Positions 46,525-54,707 of a stretch of 64,000 nt of DNA are shown piece after piece. Positions within the stretch are counted from its first letter, which is position 1. Every line of letters begins with the position of its first letter. The notes beneath the pieces were generated by a model. That model was not told the DNA's origin. It ran no database searches and was given only the letters and a program-made list of their open reading frames with translations. The translations under genes were made by a program, and so were the position numbers. Origin of the DNA: Lysobacter ciconiae (GTDB taxonomy: Bacteria; Pseudomonadota; Gammaproteobacteria; Xanthomonadales; Xanthomonadaceae); assembly GCF_015209725.1 (NCBI RefSeq), contig NZ_CP063656.1:2649001-2713000 (forward strand), read 5' to 3'.

Positions 46525-46551
46525 AAAAAAGCCCGCCGGGTGGCGGGCTTT
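46525..46551 (-). terminator. Rho-independent terminator of hslVU
   Basis: On the minus strand a 10-base perfect stem AAAGCCCGCC / GGCGGGCTTT with a 4-base loop is followed by a run of T (the + strand A run at 46525-46530). It begins 12 bases after the hslU stop and is a textbook intrinsic terminator. Confidence 0.92.
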
Positions 46552-46563
46552 CAGTCCAGCGAC

Positions 46564-47946
46564 TTAGAGGATGTAGCGGCTCAGATCCGGATCCTTCACC
46601 AGCTCGCCCAGGTTGGCATCAACGTAGTTGCGGTCGATGGTGATCGCCTGGCCGTCGCGGTCGGGCGCCTCGTAGCTGAGGGTGTCCAGCAGGCGCTCCA
46701 GCACGGTGTGCAGGCGGCGGGCACCGATGTTTTCCTGGCGCTCGTTGACCAGCGCGGCGATCTCGGCGATGCGCTCGATGGCATCGTCGGTAAACGCCAG
46801 GCTGACGCCTTCGGTCTTCATCAGCTCGATGTACTGGACGGTCAAGGCCGCCTTGGGCTCGGTCAGGATGCGGATGAAGTCGCCCTTGGTCAGCGCCGAC
46901 AGCTCGACCCGGATCGGGAAGCGGCCCTGCAGTTCCGGGATCAGGTCCGATGGCTTGGCCATGTGGAACGCGCCGGATGCGATGAACAGGATGTGGTCGG
47001 TCTTCACCGAGCCGTACTTGGTGCTGACGGTCGAGCCTTCCACCAGCGGCAGCAGGTCGCGCTGCACGCCTTCGCGGCTGACGTCGCCGCCACCCACGTT
47101 CTCACCGCGCTTGGCGACCTTGTCGATCTCGTCCAGGAACACGATGCCGTGCTGTTCGCACGCCTCGATCGCGGCCTCGCGGACCTCGTCCTCGTTGACC
47201 AGCTTGCCGGCTTCCTCTTCGATCAGCAGCGGGCGAGCGGCCTTGATGGTCATGGTCTTGGTGTTGGTCTTGCTGCTGCCCAGCTGGGAGAACATCTGCC
47301 GCAGCTGCTGGCCCATCTCCTCCATGCCCGGCGGCGCCATGATGTCCACGCCGCTGACGTGGACCGCGGTCTCGATGTCGATCTGGCGCTCGTCCAGCTC
47401 GCCAGACCGCAGCTGGCGGCGCAGCTTGATGCGTGTCTCGGACTCCTGCGCCGACGGCTCCTCGGCGGCCGCCTTGGGATCGAAGCCGATGCCACCGCCC
47501 AGCCCCTTGGTGCGCCTGGGCAGGAGGGCATCGAGGATGCGGTCCTCGGCGCGCTCTTCGGCCTCGGTGCGGACCTTCTGCTTGGCCTGCTCGCGATACA
47601 GCTTGACCGCGGTATCGGCCAGGTCGCGGATGATCTGCTCCACGTCCTTGCCGACGTAGCCGACCTCGGTGAAGCGCGTCGCCTCGACCTTCACGAACGG
47701 CGCATTGGCCAGGGTCGCCAGGCGCCGCGCGATCTCGGTCTTGCCCACGCCGGTCGGGCCGATCATCAGGATGTTCTTGGGCATGACCTCGTTGCGCAGG
47801 TCATCCGCCAGCATGCTGCGGCGCCAGCGGTTGCGCAGCGCGATGGCCACGGCGCGCTTGGCGTCCTGCTGGCCGATGATGTGGGTGTCGAGCGACTGCA
47901 CGATCTCGCGCGGTGTCATCGTGGCGCTGGTGTGGTTGAACTTCAT
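46564..47946 (-). CDS. hslU: ATP-dependent protease ATPase HslU
   Basis: A 460-residue AAA+ unfoldase of the HslVU protease. Walker A is GPTGVGKT (about 64-71), Walker B is [10 protein letters not shown], the pore motif GYVGKD lies near 96, and an insertion domain separates the two ATPase halves. The C-terminal DPDLSRYIL tail docks into HslV. It starts two bases after the hslV stop; both are expressed from the heat-shock promoter upstream of hslV. Confidence 0.97.
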   Translation of the reverse strand: MKFNHTSATMTPREIVQSLDTHIIGQQDAKRAVAIALRNRWRRSMLADDLRNEVMPKNILMIGPTGVGKTEIARRLATLANAPFVKVEATRFTEVGYVGKDVEQIIRDLADTAVKLYREQAKQKVRTEAEERAEDRILDALLPRRTKGLGGGIGFDPKAAAEEPSAQESETRIKLRRQLRSGELDERQIDIETAVHVSGVDIMAPPGMEEMGQQLRQMFSQLGSSKTNTKTMTIKAARPLLIEEEAGKLVNEDEVREAAIEACEQHGIVFLDEIDKVAKRGENVGGGDVSREGVQRDLLPLVEGSTVSTKYGSVKTDHILFIASGAFHMAKPSDLIPELQGRFPIRVELSALTKGDFIRILTEPKAALTVQYIELMKTEGVSLAFTDDAIERIAEIAALVNERQENIGARRLHTVLERLLDTLSYEAPDRDGQAITIDRNYVDANLGELVKDPDLSRYIL

Positions 47947-47948
47947 GC

Positions 47949-48500
47949 TTACAGCTCCTCAACCACGACGTTGCGGTTGGTGTAGATGCACACGTCGCCG
48001 GCGATGTTGATCGCCTCGGTCGCGATGGTGCGGGCGTCCAGTTCGGTATGCGCGTACAGCGCGCGGGCGGCGGACAGGGCGTACATGCCACCCGAACCGA
48101 TGGCGATGATGCCGTCGTCGGGCTCGATGACATCGCCCGTGCCGCTGATGATCAGCGAGGTTTCCCTGTCGGCCACCGCGAGCAGCGCCTCGAGCTTTCC
48201 GAACCGGCGCTCGGTGCGCCAGTCCTTGGCCATCTCGACGGCGGCGCGGGTCAGCTGGCCGTGTTTCTCGAGCTTGGCTTCGAAGACCTCAAACAGGGTG
48301 AACGCATCGGCGGCCGCGCCGGCGAACCCGGCGATGACCTGCTCGTCGCGGCCGAGGCGGCGGATCTTGCGGGCGTTGGACTTCATCACCGTGTTGCCCA
48401 GGGTGACCTGGCCGTCACCGGCGATGGCGACGCGGCCGTTGCGGCGCACCGAGACGATGGTGGTGGCGTGGAAGACGGTGGGGTTCTGGCTGGGATCCAT
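47949..48500 (-). CDS. hslV: HslV peptidase subunit
   Basis: A 183-residue proteasome-like threonine peptidase. Unlike enterobacterial HslV, which starts MTTIV, this one has a 12-residue leader before the catalytic threonine ([11 protein letters not shown]13), the same leader seen in xanthomonad HslV, and presumably removed on maturation. K45-equivalent and the GxGG pattern ([10 protein letters not shown]) are present. ATG at 48500 has GGAG five bases upstream. It forms a dodecamer capped by HslU. Confidence 0.96.
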   Translation of the reverse strand: MDPSQNPTVFHATTIVSVRRNGRVAIAGDGQVTLGNTVMKSNARKIRRLGRDEQVIAGFAGAAADAFTLFEVFEAKLEKHGQLTRAAVEMAKDWRTERRFGKLEALLAVADRETSLIISGTGDVIEPDDGIIAIGSGGMYALSAARALYAHTELDARTIATEAINIAGDVCIYTNRNVVVEEL

Positions 48501-48523
48501 GTGGGCTCCGTGGTCGAACCTCA

Positions 48524-48552
48524 TGGATGGGGGTCGCGCGGCGCTGTTCAAG
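48524..48552 (-). promoter_or_regulatory. Heat-shock (sigma-32) promoter of hslVU
   Basis: On the minus strand CTTGAA (-35, 48547-48552) and CCCCATCCA (-10, 48524-48532) are separated by 14 bases, matching the sigma-32 consensus CTTGAA-N13-17-CCCCATNT. Transcription would start about 17 bases before the hslV ATG. This is a near-perfect RpoH promoter. Confidence 0.85.
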
Positions 48553-48583
48553 CGCTGGGGGCTGAATGGTGGGGATGCGCGAG

Positions 48584-48766
48584 GCGGCCGCCGGGTACCG
48601 GCCGAGGTGCTGGCTGGTTGCGTATGGGATGCGCGGGGGCGGCTGCCGGGTACCGGGCCGAGGTAGTGGCTGGTTGCGTATGGGATGCCCGGGGGCGGCT
48701 GCCGGGCACCGGCCGAGGTGCTGGCTGGTTGCGTATGGGATGCCCGGGGGCGGCTGCCGGGTACCG
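48584..48766. repeat. Three 55-bp tandem repeats upstream of hslV
   Basis: Units at 48601-48656, 48657-48711 and 48712-48766, 55-56 bases each and nearly identical (differences at GCGC/CCCG, TAG/TGC and a C/T), preceded by a partial copy at 48584-48600. Each contains GGCTGGTTGCGTATGGGATG and a GCCGGGTACC box. The last unit runs into the left arm of a hairpin element. The repeats lie just upstream of the hslVU promoter. Confidence 0.92.
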
Positions 48767-48817
48767 TTTCCAGTCGCTCCACGAAATTCGCTTTGTGGAA
48801 ACGGCACCCGGCAGCCG
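48751..48817 (-). repeat. Hairpin element A (conserved loop, 22-bp arms)
   Basis: Arms 48751-48772 and 48796-48817 are complementary at 21 of 22 positions; the single mismatch is a G-T pair on the minus strand. The 23-base loop, read on the minus strand, contains AAGCGAAT-TTCGTGGAGCG. A second element with nearly the same loop but different arms lies reversed at 49078. The left arm shares its GCCGGGTACC box with the tandem repeats. Confidence 0.85.
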
Positions 48818-49077
48818 CTCTCGGAGCGCGCCGCGATCTGGTGGGGCAAGCAAGATCGGAGCGCCGATGTGTGGACCTTTTCGGTGACAAATAGCGTTGC
48901 TGCTGCGACGACTCGCAACCGACGTTCTGCGGCGAGGCAAGATGCGATGTCCGTTGCGATTACATAGAAGGCCGCGCGCTCCAACAACCCGCGGTCATCG
49001 GCGCCTGCCAAAGCAGACGCGAGCAAACGCGAACGCAGTGAACGAGGCTGGCCCCCCAGGCCGCGGCGTGAACCGTT

Positions 49078-49150
49078 GGGCGGGGCGGGGGATCCGGTTC
49101 AACCAAGCGAATATCGTGGAGCGACTTGAACCGGGTCCCCCGCCCCGCCC
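49078..49150 (+). repeat. Hairpin element B (same loop, different 25-bp arms)
   Basis: Arms 49078-49102 and 49126-49150 are complementary at 24 of 25 positions, the exception being a T-G wobble on this strand. The loop AAGCGAATATCGTGGAGCG differs from that of element A by one base, while the arms are unrelated in sequence (GGGCGGGGCGGGGG here). The two elements are inverted relative to each other. Between them (48818-49077) no gene is seen; the whole gap 48501-49175 holds only the hslV promoter, the tandem repeats and these hairpins. Confidence 0.85.
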
Positions 49151-49175
49151 GCTCGTGCTTTCTACCCGGCGCACG

Positions 49176-50105
49176 TCAATCAGACGAAGGCTTCCGTTTC
49201 GCACGTGGGTGGGCCGCGTCGTACACCGTCGCCAGGTGCTGGAAGTCGAGGTGGGTATAGATCTGCGTGGTGGCGATGTCCGCGTGGCCGAGCAGCTCCT
49301 GCACCCCGCGCAGGTCGCCGGAGGACTCAAGGATGTGGCTGGCGAAGCTGTGGCGGAGCATGTGCGGGTGGACGGCTTTGGTCAGGCCCTGGCGCTGGGC
49401 CAGTTGGCGTAGCCGGTATTGCACCGCGCGCGGTGTGATCGGGCCGTTGCGGCCGGGGAAGACCGGGCTGTCATTGCCGGCGCCGGTCGAGGCGCGCCAC
49501 TCGGCCAAGGCGGCGCGGGCGTAGGAACCCAGCGGCACGCTGCGTTGGCGGCTGCCTTTGCCGAGCACGGTGACCAAGCCGTCGTCGAGATCCAGGTCGC
49601 GCCAATGCAGGGCGCACAGCTCCGACAGGCGCAGGCCCGAGGAATAGAACAGCTCCAGCAGGGCGCGGTCGCGCAGGCCGAGCGGCGCGTCGGTGGGGAC
49701 CTCGACCAGCACCTTGACCTCGTCGGCGTCCAGGACCTGCGGCAGCTTGCGCGGCGCGCGCGGGGCGCGGATCGCGGCGGCGGGACTGGCGGTGATGCGA
49801 CCGTGGCGCAGGAGCCACGCGTAGAAGCTGCGGCAGGCGGACAGGCGGCGCTGCAGGCTCTTGGGCGCGAGTCCGCGGCGGTGTTCGGCGGCGATGAACC
49901 TCCGCAGCGAGTCGGCCTCCAGCCCGACCAGGTCGAGTGCCTGCGCGGCGGCCCACTGCGCCAGCGCGGTCAGGTCGCGGCGGTAGGCATCCAGCGTGTG
50001 CGCGGAGACTCCGCGCTCGACCTGCAGGTGCTCGAGGAACGCGGCGACGTTCGTGTCGAGCGGCGCGGCCGGTGCGGGCGCGGGGGTGCCGGAATCAGCG
50101 GGCAT
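49176..50105 (-). CDS. xerC: Tyrosine recombinase XerC
   Basis: A 309-residue site-specific recombinase that resolves chromosome dimers at dif with XerD. The N-terminal core-binding domain (20-105) precedes the catalytic domain with Arg in SGLRLSELCAL, Lys in LGKGSRQRSVPL, HMLRHSFASH, LGHADI and the nucleophile Tyr in IYTHLDF. A Pro/Ala-rich head (1-17) is extra. It overlaps the DUF484 gene by 11 bases and keeps the order dapF-DUF484-xerC of gammaproteobacteria. Confidence 0.96.
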   Translation of the reverse strand: MPADSGTPAPAPAAPLDTNVAAFLEHLQVERGVSAHTLDAYRRDLTALAQWAAAQALDLVGLEADSLRRFIAAEHRRGLAPKSLQRRLSACRSFYAWLLRHGRITASPAAAIRAPRAPRKLPQVLDADEVKVLVEVPTDAPLGLRDRALLELFYSSGLRLSELCALHWRDLDLDDGLVTVLGKGSRQRSVPLGSYARAALAEWRASTGAGNDSPVFPGRNGPITPRAVQYRLRQLAQRQGLTKAVHPHMLRHSFASHILESSGDLRGVQELLGHADIATTQIYTHLDFQHLATVYDAAHPRAKRKPSSD

Positions 50106-50769
50106 ACCTCGCCAGCGCCGTTTCCAGCGCCTCGCCCATCATCTGCAGGAACAGCGTGCCCATACCGGGGAAGAACCGGTTGGGATCGCGGCTGCCCACC
50201 GCTACCAGCCCCAACGCGGGCAGCGGCAGCAATGCGGTGGACTGCACCTGGTCGGCGTTGTCGCCGTAGAGCAGCGCATGCTTTTCCGGCTGCAGGCGAC
50301 CGCACAAGGGCTCGCCGTCGGCCAGGCAATCGCGGAACGGTTGCAGGCGCGCGTCATCGCGCTTGACCACCTGCAGCCACTCGTTCTCGTCCAGTCCGTC
50401 GATGGGCTCGAACAGGACCATCTGCACCAGGTCGCCGTTGAAGTCCTCCGCCAGCGTCGCCGCCATCGCGCGTACGGTGTCGGCGGCGGTGTCCTGGCGC
50501 ATCAGGGCCAAGGCCAGCTGGTGGGTACGCACCGCCAGCCGCTCGTTTTCCTCGGCGTTGGCGAACAGCTCGCGCAGGCGCTTGGACAGTTCGCGGTTCT
50601 TGTCGCGCAACACCTCCAGCTGGTAGCTGGCCAGCGAGGCGGCCGAGCCCTCTTCGCGCGGGACCACCAAGGTGAGTGACAGGTCGGGGAACTGCTGCAG
50701 GAAGGTGGGATGGCGGCGCAGCCACGCGGCGACCTCGTGCGCACCCAGGGTTTCGGTGGTCTCGCTCAT
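50095..50769 (-). CDS. DUF484 family (YigA-like) protein
   Basis: A 224-residue soluble protein of the DUF484 family, distantly GAF-like, with an N-terminal helical HTH-like part ([20 protein letters not shown]), a coiled segment and a C-terminal domain with the block [20 protein letters not shown]. The function is unknown, but it is always near dapF and xerC. I chose the ATG at 50769, which overlaps the dapF stop as ATGA and has AGGAG 10 bases upstream; the ATG three codons earlier would sit on top of that ribosome site. Confidence 0.88.
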   Translation of the reverse strand: MSETTETLGAHEVAAWLRRHPTFLQQFPDLSLTLVVPREEGSAASLASYQLEVLRDKNRELSKRLRELFANAEENERLAVRTHQLALALMRQDTAADTVRAMAATLAEDFNGDLVQMVLFEPIDGLDENEWLQVVKRDDARLQPFRDCLADGEPLCGRLQPEKHALLYGDNADQVQSTALLPLPALGLVAVGSRDPNRFFPGMGTLFLQMMGEALETALARYAR

Positions 50770-51632
50770 GCGTTCCATTCTCCTTCAAATACGAATGCGG
50801 CCGCGCCGGTCATCACCATCGGCTGGTCGTCGGTGGGCCAGCTGATCTGCAGGTCGCCGCCGGGCAGCGACACTTTCACATCGCGATCGACCAGGCCGCG
50901 CCGGGCGAGGATGGCGACGGCCGCGCACGCACCGCTGCCGCAGGCCAGGGTTTCACCGACGCCACGCTCATACACGCGCAGGCGGATGCGGTCGCGGCCG
51001 AGGATCTGGGCAAAACCGACGTTGACCGATTCGGGAAACGCCGGATGGTCCTGCAAGCCGGGTCCGGCCAAGTCCAGCTCGGCGGTATCAATGTCGTCGA
51101 CTTCGATCAGCGCGTGCGGATTGCCCATGGACACCGCGCCCACCGGCATGATGCTGCCGCGCACCGGCAGCACGTACGGATCGCGCGCGGCGTCGAAGCC
51201 CACCATCGGGATCCGTGCCGGCTCGAACTCCGGCACGCCCATGTTGACCCGGTAGCGGCCATCCCCGAGGCGCTGCACCGTGTGGGCACCGATCGGGCTG
51301 TCGAGCTGGAACTCGCCTGCCGCTGGCGCGCTGCCTTCGCGCACCAGCCAGGCGGCGACGCAGCGGGCGCCGTTGCCGCACTGCTGCGAGCTGGAGCCGT
51401 CCGCGTTCCAGATGCGGTAGCTGGCGATGGCGGCCGCGGTGCGTGGCGCCTCGATGGTCAGGATCTGGTCGCAGCCCACGCCGTGGTGGCGATGGGCGAT
51501 GGCGCGGCACAGGTCCGGTTGGGGTGCGTCGCGGTCACCGCGCAGGTCCAGCACGACAAAGTCGTTGCCGGCGCCGTGCATCTTGCTGAAAGGCAGGGCG
51601 GAAGTGGATCCGGTCCCCGCCGTTTCAGTCAT
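50766..51632 (-). CDS. dapF: Diaminopimelate epimerase
   Basis: A 288-residue PLP-independent epimerase that converts LL- to meso-diaminopimelate for lysine and peptidoglycan. The family start [15 protein letters not shown] is at 16-30. Its two catalytic cysteines are C85 (QQCGNGARC) and the one in [13 protein letters not shown] 12-residue Thr/Gly-rich head precedes. It overlaps lptM by 8 bases and DUF484 by 4. Confidence 0.96.
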   Translation of the reverse strand: MTETAGTGSTSALPFSKMHGAGNDFVVLDLRGDRDAPQPDLCRAIAHRHHGVGCDQILTIEAPRTAAAIASYRIWNADGSSSQQCGNGARCVAAWLVREGSAPAAGEFQLDSPIGAHTVQRLGDGRYRVNMGVPEFEPARIPMVGFDAARDPYVLPVRGSIMPVGAVSMGNPHALIEVDDIDTAELDLAGPGLQDHPAFPESVNVGFAQILGRDRIRLRVYERGVGETLACGSGACAAVAILARRGLVDRDVKVSLPGGDLQISWPTDDQPMVMTGAAAFVFEGEWNA

Positions 51633-51906
51633 TCCCGTCGTCGTCACCGCCCACCTCGGGGATCGGGTCGGCACCGGGTTCCTCGATGGTGTCGTCGGTC
51701 GTGGCGTCGTCCTCGACCGGTTCGGTGGCGTCGACGTCCCGCTCGTCGACATCGCGCTCGTCGACATCCTGGTCGTCGCTGTCGACCGGGGCATCGGCGG
51801 GAACGGCCTCGGGCAGGACCAGGGGTCCACTGTTGCCGCAGCCGGCAACGGCGAGCGGCAGGGCGAGGACGAGGGCGAGCAGGCAAATCGGCAGTCGTGC
51901 GTTCAT
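51625..51906 (-). CDS. lptM: LPS-translocon lipoprotein LptM (YifL-like) with acidic tail
   Basis: A 93-residue lipoprotein (C23 in [15 protein letters not shown]). The block C-G-x-x-G-P-L-x-L-P right after the lipid cysteine is the mark of LptM/YifL, which in E. coli helps LptD mature in the outer membrane; the position directly before dapF is the same. The rest of the protein is a long acidic tail with DVDE repeats, unlike the short polar tail of E. coli. Confidence 0.85.
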   Translation of the reverse strand: MNARLPICLLALVLALPLAVAGCGNSGPLVLPEAVPADAPVDSDDQDVDERDVDERDVDATEPVEDDATTDDTIEEPGADPIPEVGGDDDGND

Positions 51907-51946
51907 CGCCGCAGTGTAACGGCGCCAGCGGGCAAGGCGATACCGC

Positions 51947-52336
51947 TCAGCGCTCCGGCTCGGGCCGCAGCCACAGCCAGCAGGCGATGACCGCCATGCT
52001 GATCGTGGCGACGGCGGCGATCCACAGGTGCGGAGCCGTCAGGAACGCGATGGCAGCGGCCAGCAACATCGACGCGCTGGCGAGCCACTTGGCGCGTCGC
52101 GAGACCGCTCCGTGGCGCTGCCAGTCACGGATCATCGGACCGAACACACGATGGGTCAGCAGGCGCTGGTGCAGCTGCTTGGAGCCCCGCGCTGCCGCGT
52201 ACGCCGCCAGCAACACGAAGGGCACCGTGGGCAGCAGCGGCAGGACCACGCCGGCCGCCGCCAACCCCAGGCTCAGGTAGGCGAGCAACAACCAGGCCCA
52301 GCGCACCGGACCATGCGGGTCGCGCCCCATCGGCAT
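51947..52336 (-). CDS. DUF454 (YbaN-like) inner-membrane protein
   Basis: A 129-residue protein with three or four hydrophobic segments and the DUF454 block GVVLPLLPTVPFVLLAAYAAARGS followed by HRVFGPMIRDWQRHGAV. Members are small inner-membrane proteins of unknown function. It begins 5 bases after the oligopeptidase stop, so it is probably read with that gene. Confidence 0.9.
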   Translation of the reverse strand: MPMGRDPHGPVRWAWLLLAYLSLGLAAAGVVLPLLPTVPFVLLAAYAAARGSKQLHQRLLTHRVFGPMIRDWQRHGAVSRRAKWLASASMLLAAAIAFLTAPHLWIAAVATISMAVIACWLWLRPEPER

Positions 52337-52341
52337 GGCGG

Positions 52342-54534
52342 CTAGCGGGAAGCGGCTGTCTCGACCGCCAGCTGGTCGAGCATGAACGCGTACATCTCGG
52401 CCAGCTCCCGGTAGCGGCGGAAACGGCCGGACTTGCCGCCGTGGCCGGCGTCCATGTTGGTGCGAAACAGGATCGGCGCGCTGCTCGTGTCCAGGTCACG
52501 CAAGCGGGCGACGTACTTGGCCGGCTCCCAGTACTGGACCTGAGAGTCCCACAGGCCGGTACCGATGAACATCGCCGGGTAGTCCTGCGCGACCAGGTTG
52601 TCGTACGGCGAATACGCCAGCATCACGTCGTAGAACGCCTTGTCCTCCGGATTGCCCCACTGGTCATACTCGTTGGTGGTCAGCGGAATGCTGGCATCCA
52701 GCATGGTGGTGACCACGTCCACGAACGGCACCTGCGAGAGGATCACGCGGTAGTCGCCCGGCGCTTGGTTGGAGATCGCGCCCATCAGCAAACCGCCGGC
52801 GCTGCCACCGTAGGCCGCCACGCGATCCTTTGCGGCGTAGCCCTGCTCCACCAGGAACCGGGTGACGTCGATGAAGTCGTTGAAGGTGTTCTGCTTGTGC
52901 TCCAGCTTGCCGGCGTCGTACCACTTGCGGCCCATCTCCTGGCCGCCTCGGACGTGGGCAATCGCGTAGACCATGCCGCGATCCAACAGGCTGACCACCG
53001 GCAGGTTGAAGGCCGGGTCCATCGAATAGCCGTAGCTGCCGTAGGCGTACTGCAGCAACGCGGCGGTGCCGTCCTTCTTGAAGCCCTTGCGATAGACCAC
53101 CGAGACCGGCACCTTGCTGCCGTCGCGCGCACTCGCCCACAACCGCTCGGTGGTGTAGAGCGCGGCGTCGTAGCCGATCACCGGCTGCTGCTTGAGCTGG
53201 CGGCGCTCGCCGGTGCGGGTGTTGAGTTCGTAGGTGGTGTCCGGCGTGGTCAACGAGGTGTAGCTGTAGCGCAGCCAATCGGTGTCGGGCTCGGAGTTCG
53301 TCGCCAGGCCCATCGAGTAGGCGCTCTCGTCGGCCTTGACGTATTCGGAGGCCGGATCGGCCTGGCCGACGGCGCCGCGAATCAGGCGCAGCCGCTCCAG
53401 GCCGCCGGAGCGCTCGGCCACGGCGGTGAAGCCGTCGAACAGCTCGAAGCCGTCGATGAACACGTCCTCGTCGACGCCGATCCACTCCTGCCACTGCGCG
53501 CGCGAGGTCGCGTCGCTGGGCGCGGTCATCAGCTTGAAGTTGTCGGCCGGCCTGCCGTCCGCGCCGGGTGCGTTGGTGCGGATGACCCAGCGTCCGTCGT
53601 GGTGGTCGGCGCTGTACTCCACGTCGCGCTCGCGCGGGGCCAGCACGGTGAACCTGCCCGGGTCGGCGGCCGGCGCGCAGCGGCTCTCGCTGGACACGGT
53701 GCTTTCCACGCCGATGCAGATGTACCGGTCATCGCGGGTGCGGCCGATGCCCATGTAGAAGCTGTCGTCGTGCTCCTCGTAGACCAGCACGTCATCGGCG
53801 ACCGGGGTACCGAGTACGTGCTTCCTGACGCGCACGGTGAGCAGGGTTTCCGGGTCGTTCTCGACGTAGAACACCGTGCGGTTGTCATCGGCCCAGACCA
53901 CGTTGGCCGACACGCCCGGGATGGCATCGTCGAGGATCCTGCCGGTGTCCAGGTCCTTGAAGCGGATCACGTACTGGCGCCGACCGACATCGTCTTCGGC
54001 CCAGGCCAGCAGGCGGTTGTCCTGGCTGACCTGGTAGTCGCCGACGCTGAAATAATCCTTGCCGGCGGCCATCGCATTGACGTCGAGCAGGATCTGCTCG
54101 TCGGCGTCCATGGAGCCCTTGCGACGCGCGTGGATCGGGTAGTCCTGGCCGGTCTCGAAACGCGTGTAGTACCACCAGCCGCGCTCGCGGTACGGCACCG
54201 AGCTGTCGTCCTGCTTGATGCGCCCGACGATCTCCTCGTACAGCGTGTCCTCCAGGCCTTTCAGAGGCGCCATCACGGCATCGACGTAGGCGTTCTCCGC
54301 TTCCAGGTAGGCCAGCATCGCCGGGTCCTTGCGGGTGTCGTCGCGCAGCCAGTAGTACTCGTCCTGCCGCGTTGCACCGTGCGGGGCGGTAACCACGTGC
54401 GGGCGTTTCTCGACATCGGGCGGGGTGAGGGGCGCGGCGGGGGACGGTGCGGAATCGACAGACATGGAAGAACTCGTGGCGAGGGCCGGCGTGGCGGCGG
54501 TCATCAGGACGGCAAGCAGCAAGGCGGGCTTCAT
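52342..54534 (-). CDS. Exported S9 oligopeptidase (oligopeptidase-B type)
   Basis: A 730-residue serine peptidase: signal peptide at 1-19, beta-propeller from about 45 to 440, and a C-terminal alpha/beta hydrolase with the nucleophile in AAYGGSAGGLLMGA, the acid further on and the histidine in NMDAGHGGKSG. It resembles oligopeptidase B, which cuts small peptides after Arg/Lys, but has an export signal that cytosolic PtrB lacks. ATG at 54534 was taken because it gives the signal peptide and has GGAG upstream. A related S9 gene precedes it. Confidence 0.92.
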   Translation of the reverse strand: MKPALLLAVLMTAATPALATSSSMSVDSAPSPAAPLTPPDVEKRPHVVTAPHGATRQDEYYWLRDDTRKDPAMLAYLEAENAYVDAVMAPLKGLEDTLYEEIVGRIKQDDSSVPYRERGWWYYTRFETGQDYPIHARRKGSMDADEQILLDVNAMAAGKDYFSVGDYQVSQDNRLLAWAEDDVGRRQYVIRFKDLDTGRILDDAIPGVSANVVWADDNRTVFYVENDPETLLTVRVRKHVLGTPVADDVLVYEEHDDSFYMGIGRTRDDRYICIGVESTVSSESRCAPAADPGRFTVLAPRERDVEYSADHHDGRWVIRTNAPGADGRPADNFKLMTAPSDATSRAQWQEWIGVDEDVFIDGFELFDGFTAVAERSGGLERLRLIRGAVGQADPASEYVKADESAYSMGLATNSEPDTDWLRYSYTSLTTPDTTYELNTRTGERRQLKQQPVIGYDAALYTTERLWASARDGSKVPVSVVYRKGFKKDGTAALLQYAYGSYGYSMDPAFNLPVVSLLDRGMVYAIAHVRGGQEMGRKWYDAGKLEHKQNTFNDFIDVTRFLVEQGYAAKDRVAAYGGSAGGLLMGAISNQAPGDYRVILSQVPFVDVVTTMLDASIPLTTNEYDQWGNPEDKAFYDVMLAYSPYDNLVAQDYPAMFIGTGLWDSQVQYWEPAKYVARLRDLDTSSAPILFRTNMDAGHGGKSGRFRRYRELAEMYAFMLDQLAVETAASR

Positions 54535-54641
54535 GGATGGGGGCTCCGGGGAGAAAGCGCGACGGCGAAGCAACTGGAGGTCGGCGGACAGCTTGCCCGC
54601 AGGCGGACAAAAGGTGGTCCCTGGCACTCGACATTCCATGA

Positions 54642-54672
54642 AGAGAGGCCGGGCGACAGACCCGGCCTCTCT
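54642..54672 (-). terminator. Strong hairpin after the prolyl oligopeptidase gene
   Basis: A 12-base perfect stem (AGAGAGGCCGGG with its complement) and a 7-base loop, 35 bases downstream of the S9 gene stop at 54708. Only two T follow on the minus strand, so it is a strong hairpin with a weak T tract. It probably separates the two S9 genes as transcripts. Confidence 0.7.
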
Positions 54673-54707
54673 GAATGCGGTGGCGTCTCACCTGCCACAC
54701 GGACGCA

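Noticed and set aside
48415..49026. Open frames running through the tandem repeats upstream of hslV
   Set aside because: They arise from stop-free GC-rich repeats; the hslV start is fixed by its ribosome site, promoter and known leader.
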